A stretch of 8,159 nucleotides of DNA from Lentibacillus juripiscarius JCM 12147 (GCA_001311805.1 BBCA01000086.1:1-8159); one strand, 5' to 3'. Positions 1-6,047 are shown, numbered from the stretch's first letter. Numbers and translations: made by a program. The notes: generated by a model from the letters alone, not told the origin.

Positions 1-64
1 CCATAATATATATTTCTTGACTTTTGCTTGATAATTTTATGCAACGCTAGTGAGGGGGGATAAA

Positions 65-286
65 TTGGGCAGTGATAACGAAACACCTGAAGAAAGAAGA
101 GAGAGACTAAGACAAGAAGAATGGAAAGGCAACCCAACTGGTAACTTAAGAGATTCATTTCATAGATGTTCTAATGGAAGTCTTGTTGATTTAGTTGGAG
201 GACTGGGTTGGAAAGGAACTGGAATACTACTCCTTGTACTCATAGTAGGCTTTATAATATATGGATTTTTTATCTTTAAGCACTAG
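65..286 (+). CDS. DUF6366-like small membrane protein
   Basis: This is a 73-residue protein if TTG at 65 is the start. GTG at 50 would add five residues but would place the G-rich ribosome binding site (AGGGGGG, 53-59) inside the gene, so TTG at 65 with a 5-nt gap is preferred. The N-terminal half is charged (PEERRERLRQEE). A GGLGWKGTG motif follows, then one hydrophobic helix (about residues 50-68) and a short FKH tail, so it should be a single-pass membrane protein. The charged start, GWKGTG motif and C-terminal helix match what I remember of the Bacillaceae family DUF6366, whose function is unknown. No GGGCGC repeat lies directly after it; a gene remnant abuts its end. The family call is from memory, not a search. 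Confidence 0.78.
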   Translation: MGSDNETPEERRERLRQEEWKGNPTGNLRDSFHRCSNGSLVDLVGGLGWKGTGILLLVLIVGFIIYGFFIFKH

Positions 287-369
287 TAGTGATTGGTAAT
301 GCTATATATGTGTTCTATAAGAGAAGGAAAAACAACGGGATGGAAAATGAAAACCACAATCGCCGATAG
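280..369 (+). pseudogene. C-terminal remnant of a small membrane protein
   Basis: Immediately after and slightly overlapping the DUF6366-like gene, another frame reads ALVVIGNAIYVFYKRRKN and then a polar tail ending at TAG 367-369. This is a hydrophobic stretch followed by a basic cluster, the usual end of a small single-pass membrane protein. It has no proper start: the frame is closed by a stop at 277-279. GTG at 289 could start a 26-residue peptide but has no ribosome binding site. It may be what is left of a neighbouring passenger gene after a deletion. A chance reading frame cannot be excluded. Confidence 0.33.
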
Positions 370-405
370 TACAATATGTAAACGTGTCGTTTCGCTTATT
401 CTTTA

Positions 406-516
406 ATCAGGCACCTATTTGGAATAAGGCAGGTGTCTTAATTTTTGTACAAATCATTGAACTGGATTACTTTTCTTGAAATAATTAGTACTAAGCAATA
501 GGGCAGGATTGTTAAA
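406..516 (+). repeat. Composite intergenic repeat copy R1
   Basis: The hairpin GGCACCT (410-416) pairs with AGGTGTC (431-437, one G-U pair) around a TTTGGAATAAGG-type loop. The right box reads GGGCAGGATTGTT at about 501-513. Between hairpin and right box there are about 60 extra bases, more than in other copies. The left box is diverged (CAGGCACC rather than GGGCGC). Confidence 0.65.
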
Positions 517-532
517 AAGGGGGGGAAAGCAT

Positions 533-797
533 TTGAATAAAAATACAAGTTTAATTTTAGGTTCTTTATTCATTTTGGCAAGTGGTTTAATTTACACAAT
601 TGAACGTTTGAGTTCTTATGTATATTGGCTTGCACAAATAAATACAGGTTCCTGGCAGACTAATCCAGGTATTTCATTTTTCGGATAATATCTTTACTTT
701 GTTATTCATTATTATTGGTATAGTGTTTATAGTGATTGCCTTTTTAAAAAACCGTAGTTTCTTCAACTATCGGGCGCTTTTCCCTAATAAGGATTAG
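533..797 (+). pseudogene. Small two-TM membrane protein, frameshifted
   Basis: Translation starts at TTG 533, behind a run of seven G (519-525) followed by AAA. The first frame reads MNKNTSLILGSLFILASGLI, then IERLSSYVYWLAQINTGSWQ, and stops at 686-688 just after GISFFG. Removing one T from the TTTTT run at 677-681 joins it to DNIFTLLFIIIGIVFIVIAF and a basic end. That gives a product of about 87 residues with two membrane helices separated by a W/T/N-rich loop. The restored frame runs into repeat R2, so its last residues (YRALFPNKD) come from the repeat. I do not recognise a named family. The single homopolymer indel may be a real mutation or a sequence error. Confidence 0.68.
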
Positions 798-801
798 TGT
801 C
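765..801 (+). repeat. Composite intergenic repeat copy R2
   Basis: The sequence GGGCGC starts at 772. The arm at 773-783 pairs with 791-801 (GGATTAGTGTC) with G-U pairs and two T-T mismatches, around a CTAATAA loop. The 21 bases at 772-792 are identical to R4 (2332-2352). A recognisable right box is missing. Confidence 0.82.
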
Positions 802-832
802 ATCCTGGATTAATAATTTTGTATAAGACTAC

Positions 833-873
833 AAAAAACAGCGCAATTCCACAACTGGGATTGCGCGTTTTTT
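833..873 (+). terminator. Rho-independent terminator
   Basis: The arm GCGCAATTCC (841-850) pairs with GGGATTGCGC (857-866) around a 6-nt loop and is followed by GTTTTTTT. An A-run on the left (833-839) means it could also work on the minus strand. It separates the upstream unit from the promoter of the XRE regulator. Confidence 0.88.
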
Positions 874-908
874 TGATGTCCTCCACGGAAAAACAAAGTA
901 AAGCCTAC

Positions 909-937
909 TTGACGTATAGTAAACTTTACATTATGAT
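909..937 (+). promoter_or_regulatory. SigA-type promoter with palindromic operator for the XRE operon
   Basis: The -35 is TTGACG (909-914) and the -10 is TATGAT (932-937), with an ideal 17-bp spacer. Inside the spacer sits a perfect 11-bp palindrome, GTAAACTTTAC (919-929). A repressor bound there would block RNA polymerase. Because the next gene encodes a HTH repressor, autoregulation is the likely reading, though inferred. Confidence 0.82.
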
Positions 938-973
938 AATAACAAAGGTGAATTTGACAAAGGATTGAGCCAA

Positions 974-1429
974 TTGAAAAATACTCTGAAAGACCTAAGG
1001 AAAGAACACGGTTATTCTCAAGATGGTCTTGCCGAGATATTGGGTGTTTCCCGGCAGACCGTAATATCCATTGAGAAGGGTAAATACAATCCTTCTTTGC
1101 CACTTGCATTAATCATTAGCCAAATCTTCAATACAACGGTTGAGAGGGTTTTCTTTTTAGAGGAAGACGATCTAAAAAATAAATGGGGTGATAGAAATGG
1201 GTTATCGGAAGACTTACCTCTTTTTTGGTTGTATTTTATTATCTTCGGAGGGTTTCATACAACAATATATACCATTGCCGAAGAAACTTTCCCAACGATG
1301 GGTTATACGTACATTGCCTTAATCATTATGTGTTTTTGTTTAAGCTACCTTGCCCCACAATTTCAAAGAATGATGAACGGACGAAATTCATCAGGCATAA
1401 AGCAATGTTTTATTCTTTTTTCTCAATAG
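974..1429 (+). CDS. XRE/Cro-CI family HTH regulator, read through into a membrane segment
   Basis: TTG at 974 is preferred because AAAGGA (959-964) sits at the right distance; TTG at 965 would overlap that site. Residues 1-66 form a compact Cro/CI-type HTH domain: YSQDGLAEILGVSRQTVISI is the helix-turn-helix, and EKGKYNPSLPLALIISQIFN follows. Stand-alone relatives end soon after a FFLEEDD-like motif, which is present here at about residues 61-67. In this sequence the frame stays open to 1429 and runs through hydrophobic sequence that belongs to the next gene. The likely cause is loss of one base in the A6 run at 1174-1179, which would otherwise give a TAA at about 1180. A natural fusion of a DNA-binding domain to a membrane anchor is the alternative. 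It probably represses its own promoter at 909-937. Confidence 0.82.
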   Translation: MKNTLKDLRKEHGYSQDGLAEILGVSRQTVISIEKGKYNPSLPLALIISQIFNTTVERVFFLEEDDLKNKWGDRNGLSEDLPLFWLYFIIFGGFHTTIYTIAEETFPTMGYTYIALIIMCFCLSYLAPQFQRMMNGRNSSGIKQCFILFSQ

Positions 1430-1570
1430 TCGTTTTATTTAATTGTTTTGATTGCTCTTCTTAATTTTAATGTTATTGCATTAACAGCTTTGCAGGCACT
1501 CAATCTTTTGCTTGCTTTGTCGTTCATTACGGTCTTTCTTTCAATGGTCATTTTGTCAAAATTTTATTAA
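1197..1570 (+). pseudogene. Membrane protein partner of the XRE regulator, multiply frameshifted
   Basis: A good start exists at ATG 1197, behind GGGGTG (1185-1190), giving MGYRKTYLFFGCILL. The protein then continues in other frames as FGGFHTTIYTIAEETF and YTYIALIIMCFCLSYLAPQF, then NDERTKFIRHKAMFYSFFSI, then ALTALQALNLLLALSF to TAA at 1568-1570. Joining these needs indels near 1240, at 1365-1367 (a missing A) and at 1437-1440 (an extra T). The product would have four membrane helices with a charged DERTKxIRxKAMFYS loop in the middle. This is the layout of membrane proteins often encoded directly after small XRE regulators in Bacillus, where the pair forms an operon. I cannot give a firm family name. 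Confidence 0.72.
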
Positions 1571-1584
1571 AGGAGCAAAAGTCT

Positions 1585-1755
1585 ATGGAATATTTTTTCC
1601 TATCGTATCTGTTATTTCCTTTATTGTTCTGTTTCTTTTGACTCGTAAAGATAAGAATGAAGATGGTTCATTGACCAAAAAGGATGGAAAAATTCTGGGT
1701 TGCCTGTATAGTTATTTTTCTTGCGATAATTTTATTCTTGACTATTGTGAATTGA
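1585..1755 (+). pseudogene. Small two-TM membrane protein, frameshifted
   Basis: AAAGGAG (1569-1575) overlaps the stop of the previous gene and precedes ATG 1585, so this is the third gene of the XRE operon. With one A restored near 1588-1590 it reads ME, then IFFPIVSVISFIVLFLL. A charged loop follows (TRKDKNEDGSLTKKDGK). Removing one G from GGG at 1697-1699 then gives VACIVIFLAIILFLTIVN and TGA at 1753-1755. The result is about 56 residues with two helices and a strongly charged linker. The two indels cancel. No named family is recognised. Confidence 0.62.
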
Positions 1756-1781
1756 TTTCATTAATCAGGAATGTTTGCTTA

Positions 1782-1840
1782 TTCCATAAAAGGGCGCTAA
1801 TCTCTAATAAGAATTAGCGCCAATGTTGCATCATAGAGCC
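1782..1840 (+). repeat. Composite intergenic repeat copy R3 (best-preserved hairpin)
   Basis: The left box TTCCATAAAAGGGCGC (1782-1797) is identical to that in R11 (5963-5978). GGCGCTAAT (1793-1801) pairs perfectly with ATTAGCGCC (1813-1821). The right box follows at once as ATGTTGCATCATAGAGCCA (1823-1841). No T-run follows the stem, so it is not a standard terminator. Confidence 0.9.
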
Positions 1841-1909
1841 ATTAAAATGGAAATCTAAGCATTCATATGTGATAAACTTAGGAAAATATGGGGAAAGGAT
1901 TGATTTATA

Positions 1910-2307
1910 GTGGAAAAGGTTACACCGTTTTTAATGTTTCAAGGTGGCAAGGCGGAAGATGCGATGAATTATTACACATCACTCATAGAGGATTCAGAAG
2001 TTAAAAGCATTATACGATACGGGGCTGAAGGACCCGGTGAAGAAGGCACAGTTATGCAAGCTATATTCTCGTTAAAGGGGCAGGAGTTTATGTGTATCGA
2101 CAGTCATGTTGATCATGAGTTTACGTTTACCCCGTCGTTTTCTATCTTTCTTACGTGTGATACTGAAAAGGAAATCGACGACCTTTATAATAAATGATGG
2201 AAAATGGAACAGCACTTATGCCTATAGATAACTATGGGTTTAGCAAAAAGTTCGGGTGGCTGAATGATCAATTCGGCATATCTTGGCAGTTAAACTTACC
2301 AGAGTAA
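1910..2307 (+). pseudogene. VOC / PhnB-like (3-dmu-9_3-mt fold) protein, frameshifted
   Basis: The start is GTG 1910, with AAAGGA at 1894-1899. The opening MEKVTPFLMFQGGKAEDAMN is typical of the PhnB-like branch of the vicinal oxygen chelate superfamily (PF06983). The body continues with an EGTVMQAIFSLKGQEFMCID segment, then HEFTFTPSFSIFLTC. The frame stops at 2195-2197. One missing A in the AAA run at 2192-2194 would restore ENGTALMPIDNYGFSKKFGW and WLNDQFGISWQLNLPE, ending at TAA 2305-2307. These are the conserved C-terminal motifs of the family. The restored protein is about 132 residues. Members are cytosolic dimers; many have no assigned reaction, so no substrate is proposed. Confidence 0.9.
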
Positions 2308-2321
2308 TCTGGTGTGTAGTA

Positions 2322-2385
2322 TTCAATTAAAGGGCGCTTTTCCCTAATAAGGGGTAGCGTCTATATCGCATATAAGGTCCAGGAT
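2322..2385 (+). repeat. Composite intergenic repeat copy R4
   Basis: The left box is TTCAATTAAAGGGCGCTTT (2322-2340), identical over 19 bases to R5 (2804-2822). The arm at 2333-2343 pairs with 2351-2361 (GGGGTAGCGTC), with G-U pairs and one mismatch. A diverged right box follows, AAGGTCCAGGATAT (2374-2387). Confidence 0.88.
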
Positions 2386-2432
2386 ATAGAGTAAGGAAAA
2401 CTAATTTGTTAAATAAAGAGGGGTAGAAGGTA

Positions 2433-2760
2433 ATGACAAAACTTCTCAAAAACAAATTGTTCGCACGATACCTATAAGATGGAAGCTGATCATAGCGCTG
2501 ATCCTCTGTGGTGTTCAAAATGTGGCTGTAACCTTGACATTGATGATTTTCCTCTTTCTGATGAATTGAAATCTGAGTTAATGAATTGGATCGTTGAGTA
2601 TGGGAAAATTTTAGAACGGACTGATTATGGTGACAAAATAAAGCGTGATACGGCAATATTAGTTAGGTCTCATGATGAAAAAGGATTAAGTTTGTATCAG
2701 AAGTTAAAATTCGAACTCGGAGATGGATACGAGGTAAATTATGTACATACTTCACTTTGA
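2433..2760 (+). pseudogene. Small zinc-ribbon-like protein, frameshifted near the N-terminus
   Basis: The start is ATG 2433, with GAGGGG (2418-2423) and GAAGG upstream. The first frame (MTKLLKNK) ends after 14 codons. Removing one A from the A5 run at 2448-2452 gives MTKLLKTNCSHDTYKMEADH, followed by SADPLWCSKCGCNLDIDDF. The C-x-H plus CxxCxC pattern would make a small zinc site. The rest (PLSDELKSELMNWIVEYGKI onward, to TGA 2758-2760) is soluble and charged. I recall similar small Bacillus proteins with LWCSKCGCNLDIDDF but no assigned function. ATG 2479 could start a shorter 93-residue form, but it lacks a ribosome binding site and cuts off the first Cys and His. It lies between R4 and R5. 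Confidence 0.78.
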
Positions 2761-2803
2761 ACAATAACTGAGGCAAAGGGTAGTTTTGGTTTATCAATGT
2801 TTC

Positions 2804-2866
2804 TTCAATTAAAGGGCGCTTTAATCGAATAATAACATAGCAGAATCGGGCCAGATTGTTGTACAA
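2804..2866 (+). repeat. Composite intergenic repeat copy R5 (decayed hairpin)
   Basis: The left box matches R4 exactly over 19 bases. The returning arm is eroded (AATAACATAGCAG), so the stem is lost. The right box is very well kept: GGGCCAGATTGTTGTACAA at 2848-2866. Confidence 0.85.
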
Positions 2867-2971
2867 AAACGAACGTTAGAAGGACTTTTACAAGAAGGGA
2901 ATTTATAATATTTTGTAAAGATAACCTTTGTATACCAGGAAGGGGTTATTCGGAAAGCTTGGTGACTGCTA

Positions 2972-3583
2972 ATGAATAAAAGACTTATGTTTCTCGATTT
3001 GATATGTTATGGGGCTATCCCCTTTTTAATATGGAACTATGGAAGAGAGCCACTTGGCGATTACGCAGCTATACTTTTGTCAACCGTTCCTGGATTTATC
3101 TATACAGTTTATCGTTTTATTAAAGAAAAGCAGCTCAACATAGCTGGTCTTTTCGTTATTACATCGTTGTTTATTAGTACAGCTGTTAATTTATTATCTA
3201 CATCTGCAAATGATATGCTTTGGAATCAAGTGTATCTTGGCTTTGTTTTCGGAATGGTTTTTTTAATCTCAACTATAATAAAAACCATTGGCACTTTATT
3301 TTGCTGTTGATGTGGCATACTTACAAGGTTATCCTCGTGAAGATAGCCGAAAGTTATATAAATCAAAAGGCTTGTTTATATGGTTTCAATTAATAAATTT
3401 ATTATTTGTTTTCGTGGTCTTTTTTTAAATTCATTAAAGGCATTTTTAATCAAATCATACGGAGTGGATGGCTACGATAAAGTTATTATCTATATGAATA
3501 TAAGTGGTTGGGTGTTTAGCGGTTTAATTTTTTTATCATTCCTTTTGTTAGCAATAAAATTGCGCAATACCTTGACCAATTAG
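2972..3583 (+). pseudogene. VC0807-like multi-pass membrane protein, frameshifted
   Basis: Starting at ATG 2972 (weak GGTGA upstream) the protein reads MNKRLMFLDLICYGAIPFLI. A conserved segment WNYGREPLGDYAAILLSTVP and several membrane helices follow. An extra A in the A5 run at 3280-3284 shifts the frame. The continuation is PLALYFAVDVAYLQGYPRED, then KSKGLFIWFQLINLLFVF. A missing T at about 3407-3411 shifts it again into RGLFLNSLKAFLIKSYGVDG and a last helix, ending at TAG 3581-3583. The restored length is about 203 residues with about six helices. The pattern fits the VC0807-family membrane proteins, whose function is unknown, as I remember them. Apart from the two indels no stop interrupts the protein. 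Confidence 0.8.
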
Positions 3584-3665
3584 GAAATAAAAAGAGGGAA
3601 TCCTCAGTAAATACTGATACTTAATTGCAAAGAAAGCGTAGGACAGCAATAACAGGAGGGGTAGA

Positions 3666-3782
3666 GTGGAAATTATAGGTGCTACCAATATTGCGCTTAT
3701 CATTTTTGTCTCCTTGGTTGGTTTCGTTACCTGGGTGGTTGTTCGATCTGTCAAAAGGACTAAAAATGACCATAAGGGTTAA
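3666..3782 (+). CDS. 38-residue single-TM protein
   Basis: A strong AGGAGGGG (3654-3661) precedes GTG 3666. The product starts MEIIGATNIALIIFVSLVGF, continues VTWVVVRSVKRTKNDHKG and stops at 3780-3782. It is one hydrophobic helix with a strongly basic cytoplasmic tail, intact and without indels. No repeat copy separates it from the VC0807-like gene, so the two share one unit. Small single-pass proteins of this kind can be toxins, regulators or subunits; nothing here decides between them. Confidence 0.7.
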   Translation: MEIIGATNIALIIFVSLVGFVTWVVVRSVKRTKNDHKG

Positions 3783-3783
3783 G

Positions 3784-3852
3784 ATGGACGATTATCAATT
3801 AAATACTGTCGAAGAAACAGTTGAATATCCGGAGGCATTTTCGGATGTATAA
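3784..3852 (+). CDS. Possible 22-residue acidic peptide
   Basis: ATG 3784 lies one base after the preceding stop and opens MDDYQLNTVEETVEYPEAFS, ending at TAA 3850-3852. AAGGGT upstream (3775-3780) could serve as a ribosome binding site through translational coupling. It is very short and matches nothing I know. It may be a fragment or chance. Confidence 0.25.
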   Translation: MDDYQLNTVEETVEYPEAFSDV

Positions 3853-3870
3853 TTTATTATAGCCTTTGTT

Positions 3871-3922
3871 CCATCATCGGGCGCATTTCCGGACCAAGGA
3901 GAAGTGCTTCTTTTTAGGGCCA
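3871..3922 (+). repeat. Composite intergenic repeat copy R6
   Basis: The left box ends in TCGGGCGC (3878-3885). GCATTTC (3883-3889) pairs with GAAGTGC (3901-3907, one G-U pair). The right box is cut to TAGGGCCATTTAATGG (3915-3930). A TTCTTTTT run directly after the stem could give this copy some terminator activity. Confidence 0.75.
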
Positions 3923-4009
3923 TTTAATGGAATAAGCAACGTGTGGGCTACCTTATCCTATAATCAATACTAATGCTCTTTAAGAATAATGAAGGAGAGG
4001 TGGTATTTT

Positions 4010-4182
4010 ATGCTAGGTACATCTTTAAGAGTTCTTTACTTTCTAATTGGTATTGCTGTCTTAATTTCTAATTATGATGACTTGTATTTAAGAATTACTA
4101 GCATTATTATAATTGTTTTTCTGGGTTAGATTTATATAAAGCTGCCAAAAATAAAAGTAAACGTAAAGCGGAGAGTTCTTAA
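4010..4182 (+). pseudogene. Small two-TM membrane protein with basic tail, frameshifted
   Basis: GAAGGAGAGG (3991-4000) precedes ATG 4010. The first frame reads MLGTSLRVLYFLIGIAVLIS, then a DDLYLRITSIIIIVFLG helix, and stops at TAG about 4127-4129. Restoring one T in GGGTTA just before that stop gives LDLYKAAKNKSKRKAESS, ending at TAA 4180-4182. The restored product is about 57 residues: two hydrophobic helices and a lysine/arginine-rich C-terminus. No named family is recognised. Confidence 0.65.
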
Positions 4183-4246
4183 TATACTTTTCATCAATAT
4201 CAATCTTCCGGAATACCAGCCAATAGCTGAAAGGAATATTATGTTA

Positions 4247-4314
4247 ACGGGCGCGTTTGTGTAGCGAAAATTAGCGCGATTGTTACATAATAAGGGCCAG
4301 ATTATTGAGCAACG
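4247..4314 (+). repeat. Composite intergenic repeat copy R7
   Basis: The left box is ACGGGCGCG (4247-4255). GCGC (4251-4254) pairs with GCGC (about 4273-4276), flanked by a TTT/AAA pairing region. The right box is full: AAGGGCCAGATTATTGAGCA (4292-4311). Confidence 0.83.
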
Positions 4315-4372
4315 TAAAAATAACTAGAAGGAATCCAGGTGAATGAAAATGGAGATTTAAAGGGGGGGAAGT

Positions 4373-4573
4373 ATGGCTCTTAAAGCAGGTTTACTTCTGA
4401 TTATTTTAATTTCATACTTTGTAGGTATTTGGAGTACTAATTATTCAATGCAAGGGTACATTGTTTTTGGATTTCTTGGTATTACTGCGGTATTAAATGT
4501 GTTAAGGCTTGGAGCCAGCAACAAGAAAATAGCGGAGACATTAAAAAATCGTTTTTATAAGACTTGGCATTAA
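4373..4573 (+). CDS. 66-residue two-TM membrane protein
   Basis: ATG 4373 sits behind seven consecutive G (4362-4368) followed by AAG. The protein opens MALKAGLLLIILISYFVGIW, then a short loop with STNYSMQG. A second helix (YIVFGFLGITAVLNVLRLG) and a basic tail (NKKIAETLKNRFYKTWH) follow. The frame is intact from start to stop (4571-4573). It forms a single-gene unit between R7 and R8. I do not recognise the family. Confidence 0.78.
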   Translation: MALKAGLLLIILISYFVGIWSTNYSMQGYIVFGFLGITAVLNVLRLGASNKKIAETLKNRFYKTWH

Positions 4574-4585
4574 TCAATAATACAA

Positions 4586-4641
4586 ACGGGCGCGAAAATC
4601 GAATAGTGCGCCTTTCTGAAACGGGCTATATTGTTGAACAA
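4586..4641 (+). repeat. Composite intergenic repeat copy R8
   Basis: GGCGC (4589-4593) pairs with GCGCC (4608-4612) around GAAAATCGAATAGT. The right box is GGGCTATATTGTTGAACAA (4623-4641), and it ends in the perfect 11-bp palindrome TTGTTGAACAA (4631-4641). Confidence 0.88.
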
Positions 4642-4661
4642 GGATACAAAGGGGAGTATGT

Positions 4662-4825
4662 ATGTCAAAGTATTTCAAAGGGAAATTTTTGAGATTAAGA
4701 ATTATTTTTACTGTTATACTCCTAAGCATAATAACACTATCTCTGTACGGATTAATTTCTAACACATTAAATTCATTTTTATGGGAGTAGCTCTTATTGT
4801 ATTTTTATTGCGGAGAGTAATTTGA
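4662..4825 (+). pseudogene. Small two-TM membrane protein, frameshifted
   Basis: AAAGGGGAG (4648-4656) precedes two possible ATGs. ATG 4662 is chosen because its frame is hydrophobic: MSKYFKGKFLRLRIIFTVIL, then LSIITLSLYGLISNTLNSF, stopping at 4788-4790. One T missing from the T5 run at 4776-4780 would extend it as FMGVALIVFLLRRVI, to TGA at 4823-4825. The restored protein is about 54 residues: a basic N-terminus, two helices and an RR end. No family is recognised. Confidence 0.62.
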
Positions 4826-4852
4826 GAAAAAATGAACCACATTACTAATCAA

Positions 4853-4930
4853 TCGGAGCGCCATTCCGGAATAAGTCTTGGCGGCCGGCCATACATAAGG
4901 GCTAGTTTATTTTAGGGAAATTTGTTGAAC
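4853..4930 (+). repeat. Composite intergenic repeat copy R9
   Basis: The left box is changed to CGGAGCGCC (4854-4862). CGCCA (4859-4863) pairs with TGGCG (4879-4883) around a TTCCGGAATAAG-type loop. GGCCGGCC (4883-4890) is attached. The right box is split: AAGGGCTAG at about 4897-4905 and TTTGTTGAAC at 4921-4930. Confidence 0.75.
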
Positions 4931-4967
4931 GAACGACCAAGATTATAGGCTGAAGGAGTAATTTTAG

Positions 4968-5456
4968 TTGAGTTTTAAAAAAGAAATAAGTCAAATATTA
5001 TCAAGAAAAATTATATCTGCAACAATTTCTGGTTCTTTATTTGCTATATTATTAGGTTTGTTTATACCAAATCCATTTGGCGGAGATATTAACTCTGTTG
5101 GTGAATACTTTCAGGCGTTCGTACTATCAGTTCCTATGTATCTTATATATAGCCTTCCAGTTATCTTACTGTACGGTACAATAACTTCTACAATAAGTGA
5201 CTATATAGCCCGTTTAACTTCAAATTACACAAGTGAAAATTTAAAAATATACTTCTCAATAGCATTACACATCATTTTTGGTTTAATTTTACTTTGGTAC
5301 AGTTTATTAGCGTCTTTTTTATATTTTATAACTGATTATATTTTAAGGAAGAGGAATATTCATAAATGGAATAATGCTCTTAAGAGCCTGGGCATCCCCA
5401 TTTTAGTCTGGATTGTATTTATGGGGAGCGTATATATTATAGAGATGTTCAGGTGA
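4968..5456 (+). CDS. 162-residue four-TM membrane protein, intact
   Basis: AAGGAG (4953-4958) with a 9-nt gap supports TTG 4968. It is the longest intact gene in the array. The N-terminus is basic (MSFKKEISQILSRKIISA). Helix 1 (about 17-33) ends in a LFIPNPFGG motif, and helices 2-4 lie at about 48-72, 93-120 and 142-158. A short polar loop carries TSNYTSENLK, and a basic segment (LRKRNIHKWN) precedes the last helix. I recognise no named family or catalytic motif. Its clean frame contrasts with the indels in its neighbours. It occupies a unit alone between R9 and R10. Confidence 0.85.
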   Translation: MSFKKEISQILSRKIISATISGSLFAILLGLFIPNPFGGDINSVGEYFQAFVLSVPMYLIYSLPVILLYGTITSTISDYIARLTSNYTSENLKIYFSIALHIIFGLILLWYSLLASFLYFITDYILRKRNIHKWNNALKSLGIPILVWIVFMGSVYIIEMFR

Positions 5457-5463
5457 ACGCTTA

Positions 5464-5500
5464 TTCAAGAAAAGGGCGCCTTTATGGAATAAGGAGGCCC
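5464..5500 (+). repeat. Composite intergenic repeat copy R10
   Basis: The left box is TTCAAGAAAAGGGCGCC (5464-5480). The stem GGGC-GCCTT pairs with AAGGAGGCCC (5491-5500) with one bulge, around TATGGAAT. It is followed by TTACTTTTTC, so this copy could also terminate transcription. No right box is seen. Confidence 0.85.
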
Positions 5501-5571
5501 TTACTTTTTCATGAAGTGAAACTATAATTAAGTTTAATCGTAATTAATGTCAGAGAAGGAGGGATACAGGT

Positions 5572-5942
5572 TTGAAACGTACTGCGGAAATCACATTGGG
5601 AGTTATTGCCCTTGCACTTCAACTACTTGTAATAATTCTTCTAGTGTCATTAATGGTCTTTTTCAGCTCCCAATTTCCTGAAATGATGTCCGAAAATTCG
5701 TACCATGGTATGCATGGTTTGTAGTTGCGGTTCATGCTGCTGGATTCATTTTAGGTGTCATTGCTCTCGTCTTATTAAAGAGTAAACCGAAAACTGCTGG
5801 AATTGTATTAATTGCTACAAGTATAGTCATGTTATTACTTACATTAGGAGCAACACTTATACAGTCTGCTTTGTTTATAATTGCAGGAATTATGTGTTTG
5901 GCAAGGAAACCAGTCGGCACATTGAAAGGTGTTTCACTCTAA
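5572..5942 (+). pseudogene. DUF4064-like membrane protein, frameshifted
   Basis: AAGGAGGG (5556-5563) supports TTG 5572. The opening MKRTAEITLGVIALALQLLV matches my memory of the DUF4064 family of four-TM Bacillaceae proteins. The frame stops at about 5722 after SENSYHGMHGL. One missing T near 5696-5697 would restore PWYAWFVVAVHAAGFILGVI, a KSKPKTAGIV loop, then IATSIVMLLLTLGATLIQ. The end is FIIAGIMCLARKPVGTLKGV to TAA 5940-5942. The total is about 123 residues with four helices, normal for such a protein. The function of the family is unknown. Confidence 0.8.
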
Positions 5943-5962
5943 ATAAAATCAGGTTAATGATC

Positions 5963-6047
5963 TTCCATAAAAGGGCGCGTTTGCTTAAGAAAAGTATTCA
6001 GTCATCGGGCAAGTTTGTAGCATAGTGGTTTATCGGAATATAGCGCC
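5963..6047 (+). repeat. Composite intergenic repeat copy R11 (rearranged, last clear copy)
   Basis: The left box TTCCATAAAAGGGCGC (5963-5978) is identical to R3. The hairpin is interrupted: a second half-box ATCGGGCAAGTTTG begins at about 6004, and the closing arm GGAATATAGCGCC appears only at about 6035-6047. It looks like two half-copies joined by recombination. Confidence 0.72.

Noticed and set aside
810..1109. 99-residue minus-strand reading frame opposite the XRE gene
   Set aside because: It covers the terminator, promoter and HTH coding sequence on the other strand, has no ribosome binding site, and its protein is not domain-like.
1225..1464. 79-residue frame within the XRE-membrane operon as a separate gene
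   Set aside because: Only its DERTKFIRHKAMFYSFF part is real; it is the middle piece of the frameshifted membrane gene, with no start of its own.
1782..1840. Repeats as ordinary Rho-independent terminators
   Set aside because: Most copies lack a T-run after the stem (R3, R4 and R7, for example), and the conserved left and right boxes extend beyond the stem. R6 and R10 may still terminate in addition.
2663..2866. Minus-strand frames opposite the zinc-ribbon gene and repeats R4/R5
   Set aside because: They include repeat sequence and lack starts with a ribosome binding site; they are shadows of the + strand genes.
4586..4641. Canonical integron attC site
   Set aside because: There is no clear pair of RYYYAAC / GTTRRRY core boxes at the outer ends and no integrase in view; only the general array logic is similar.
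772..6047. CRISPR array
   Set aside because: Repeats are imperfect, spaced 270-1070 bp apart and separated by genes rather than short uniform spacers.
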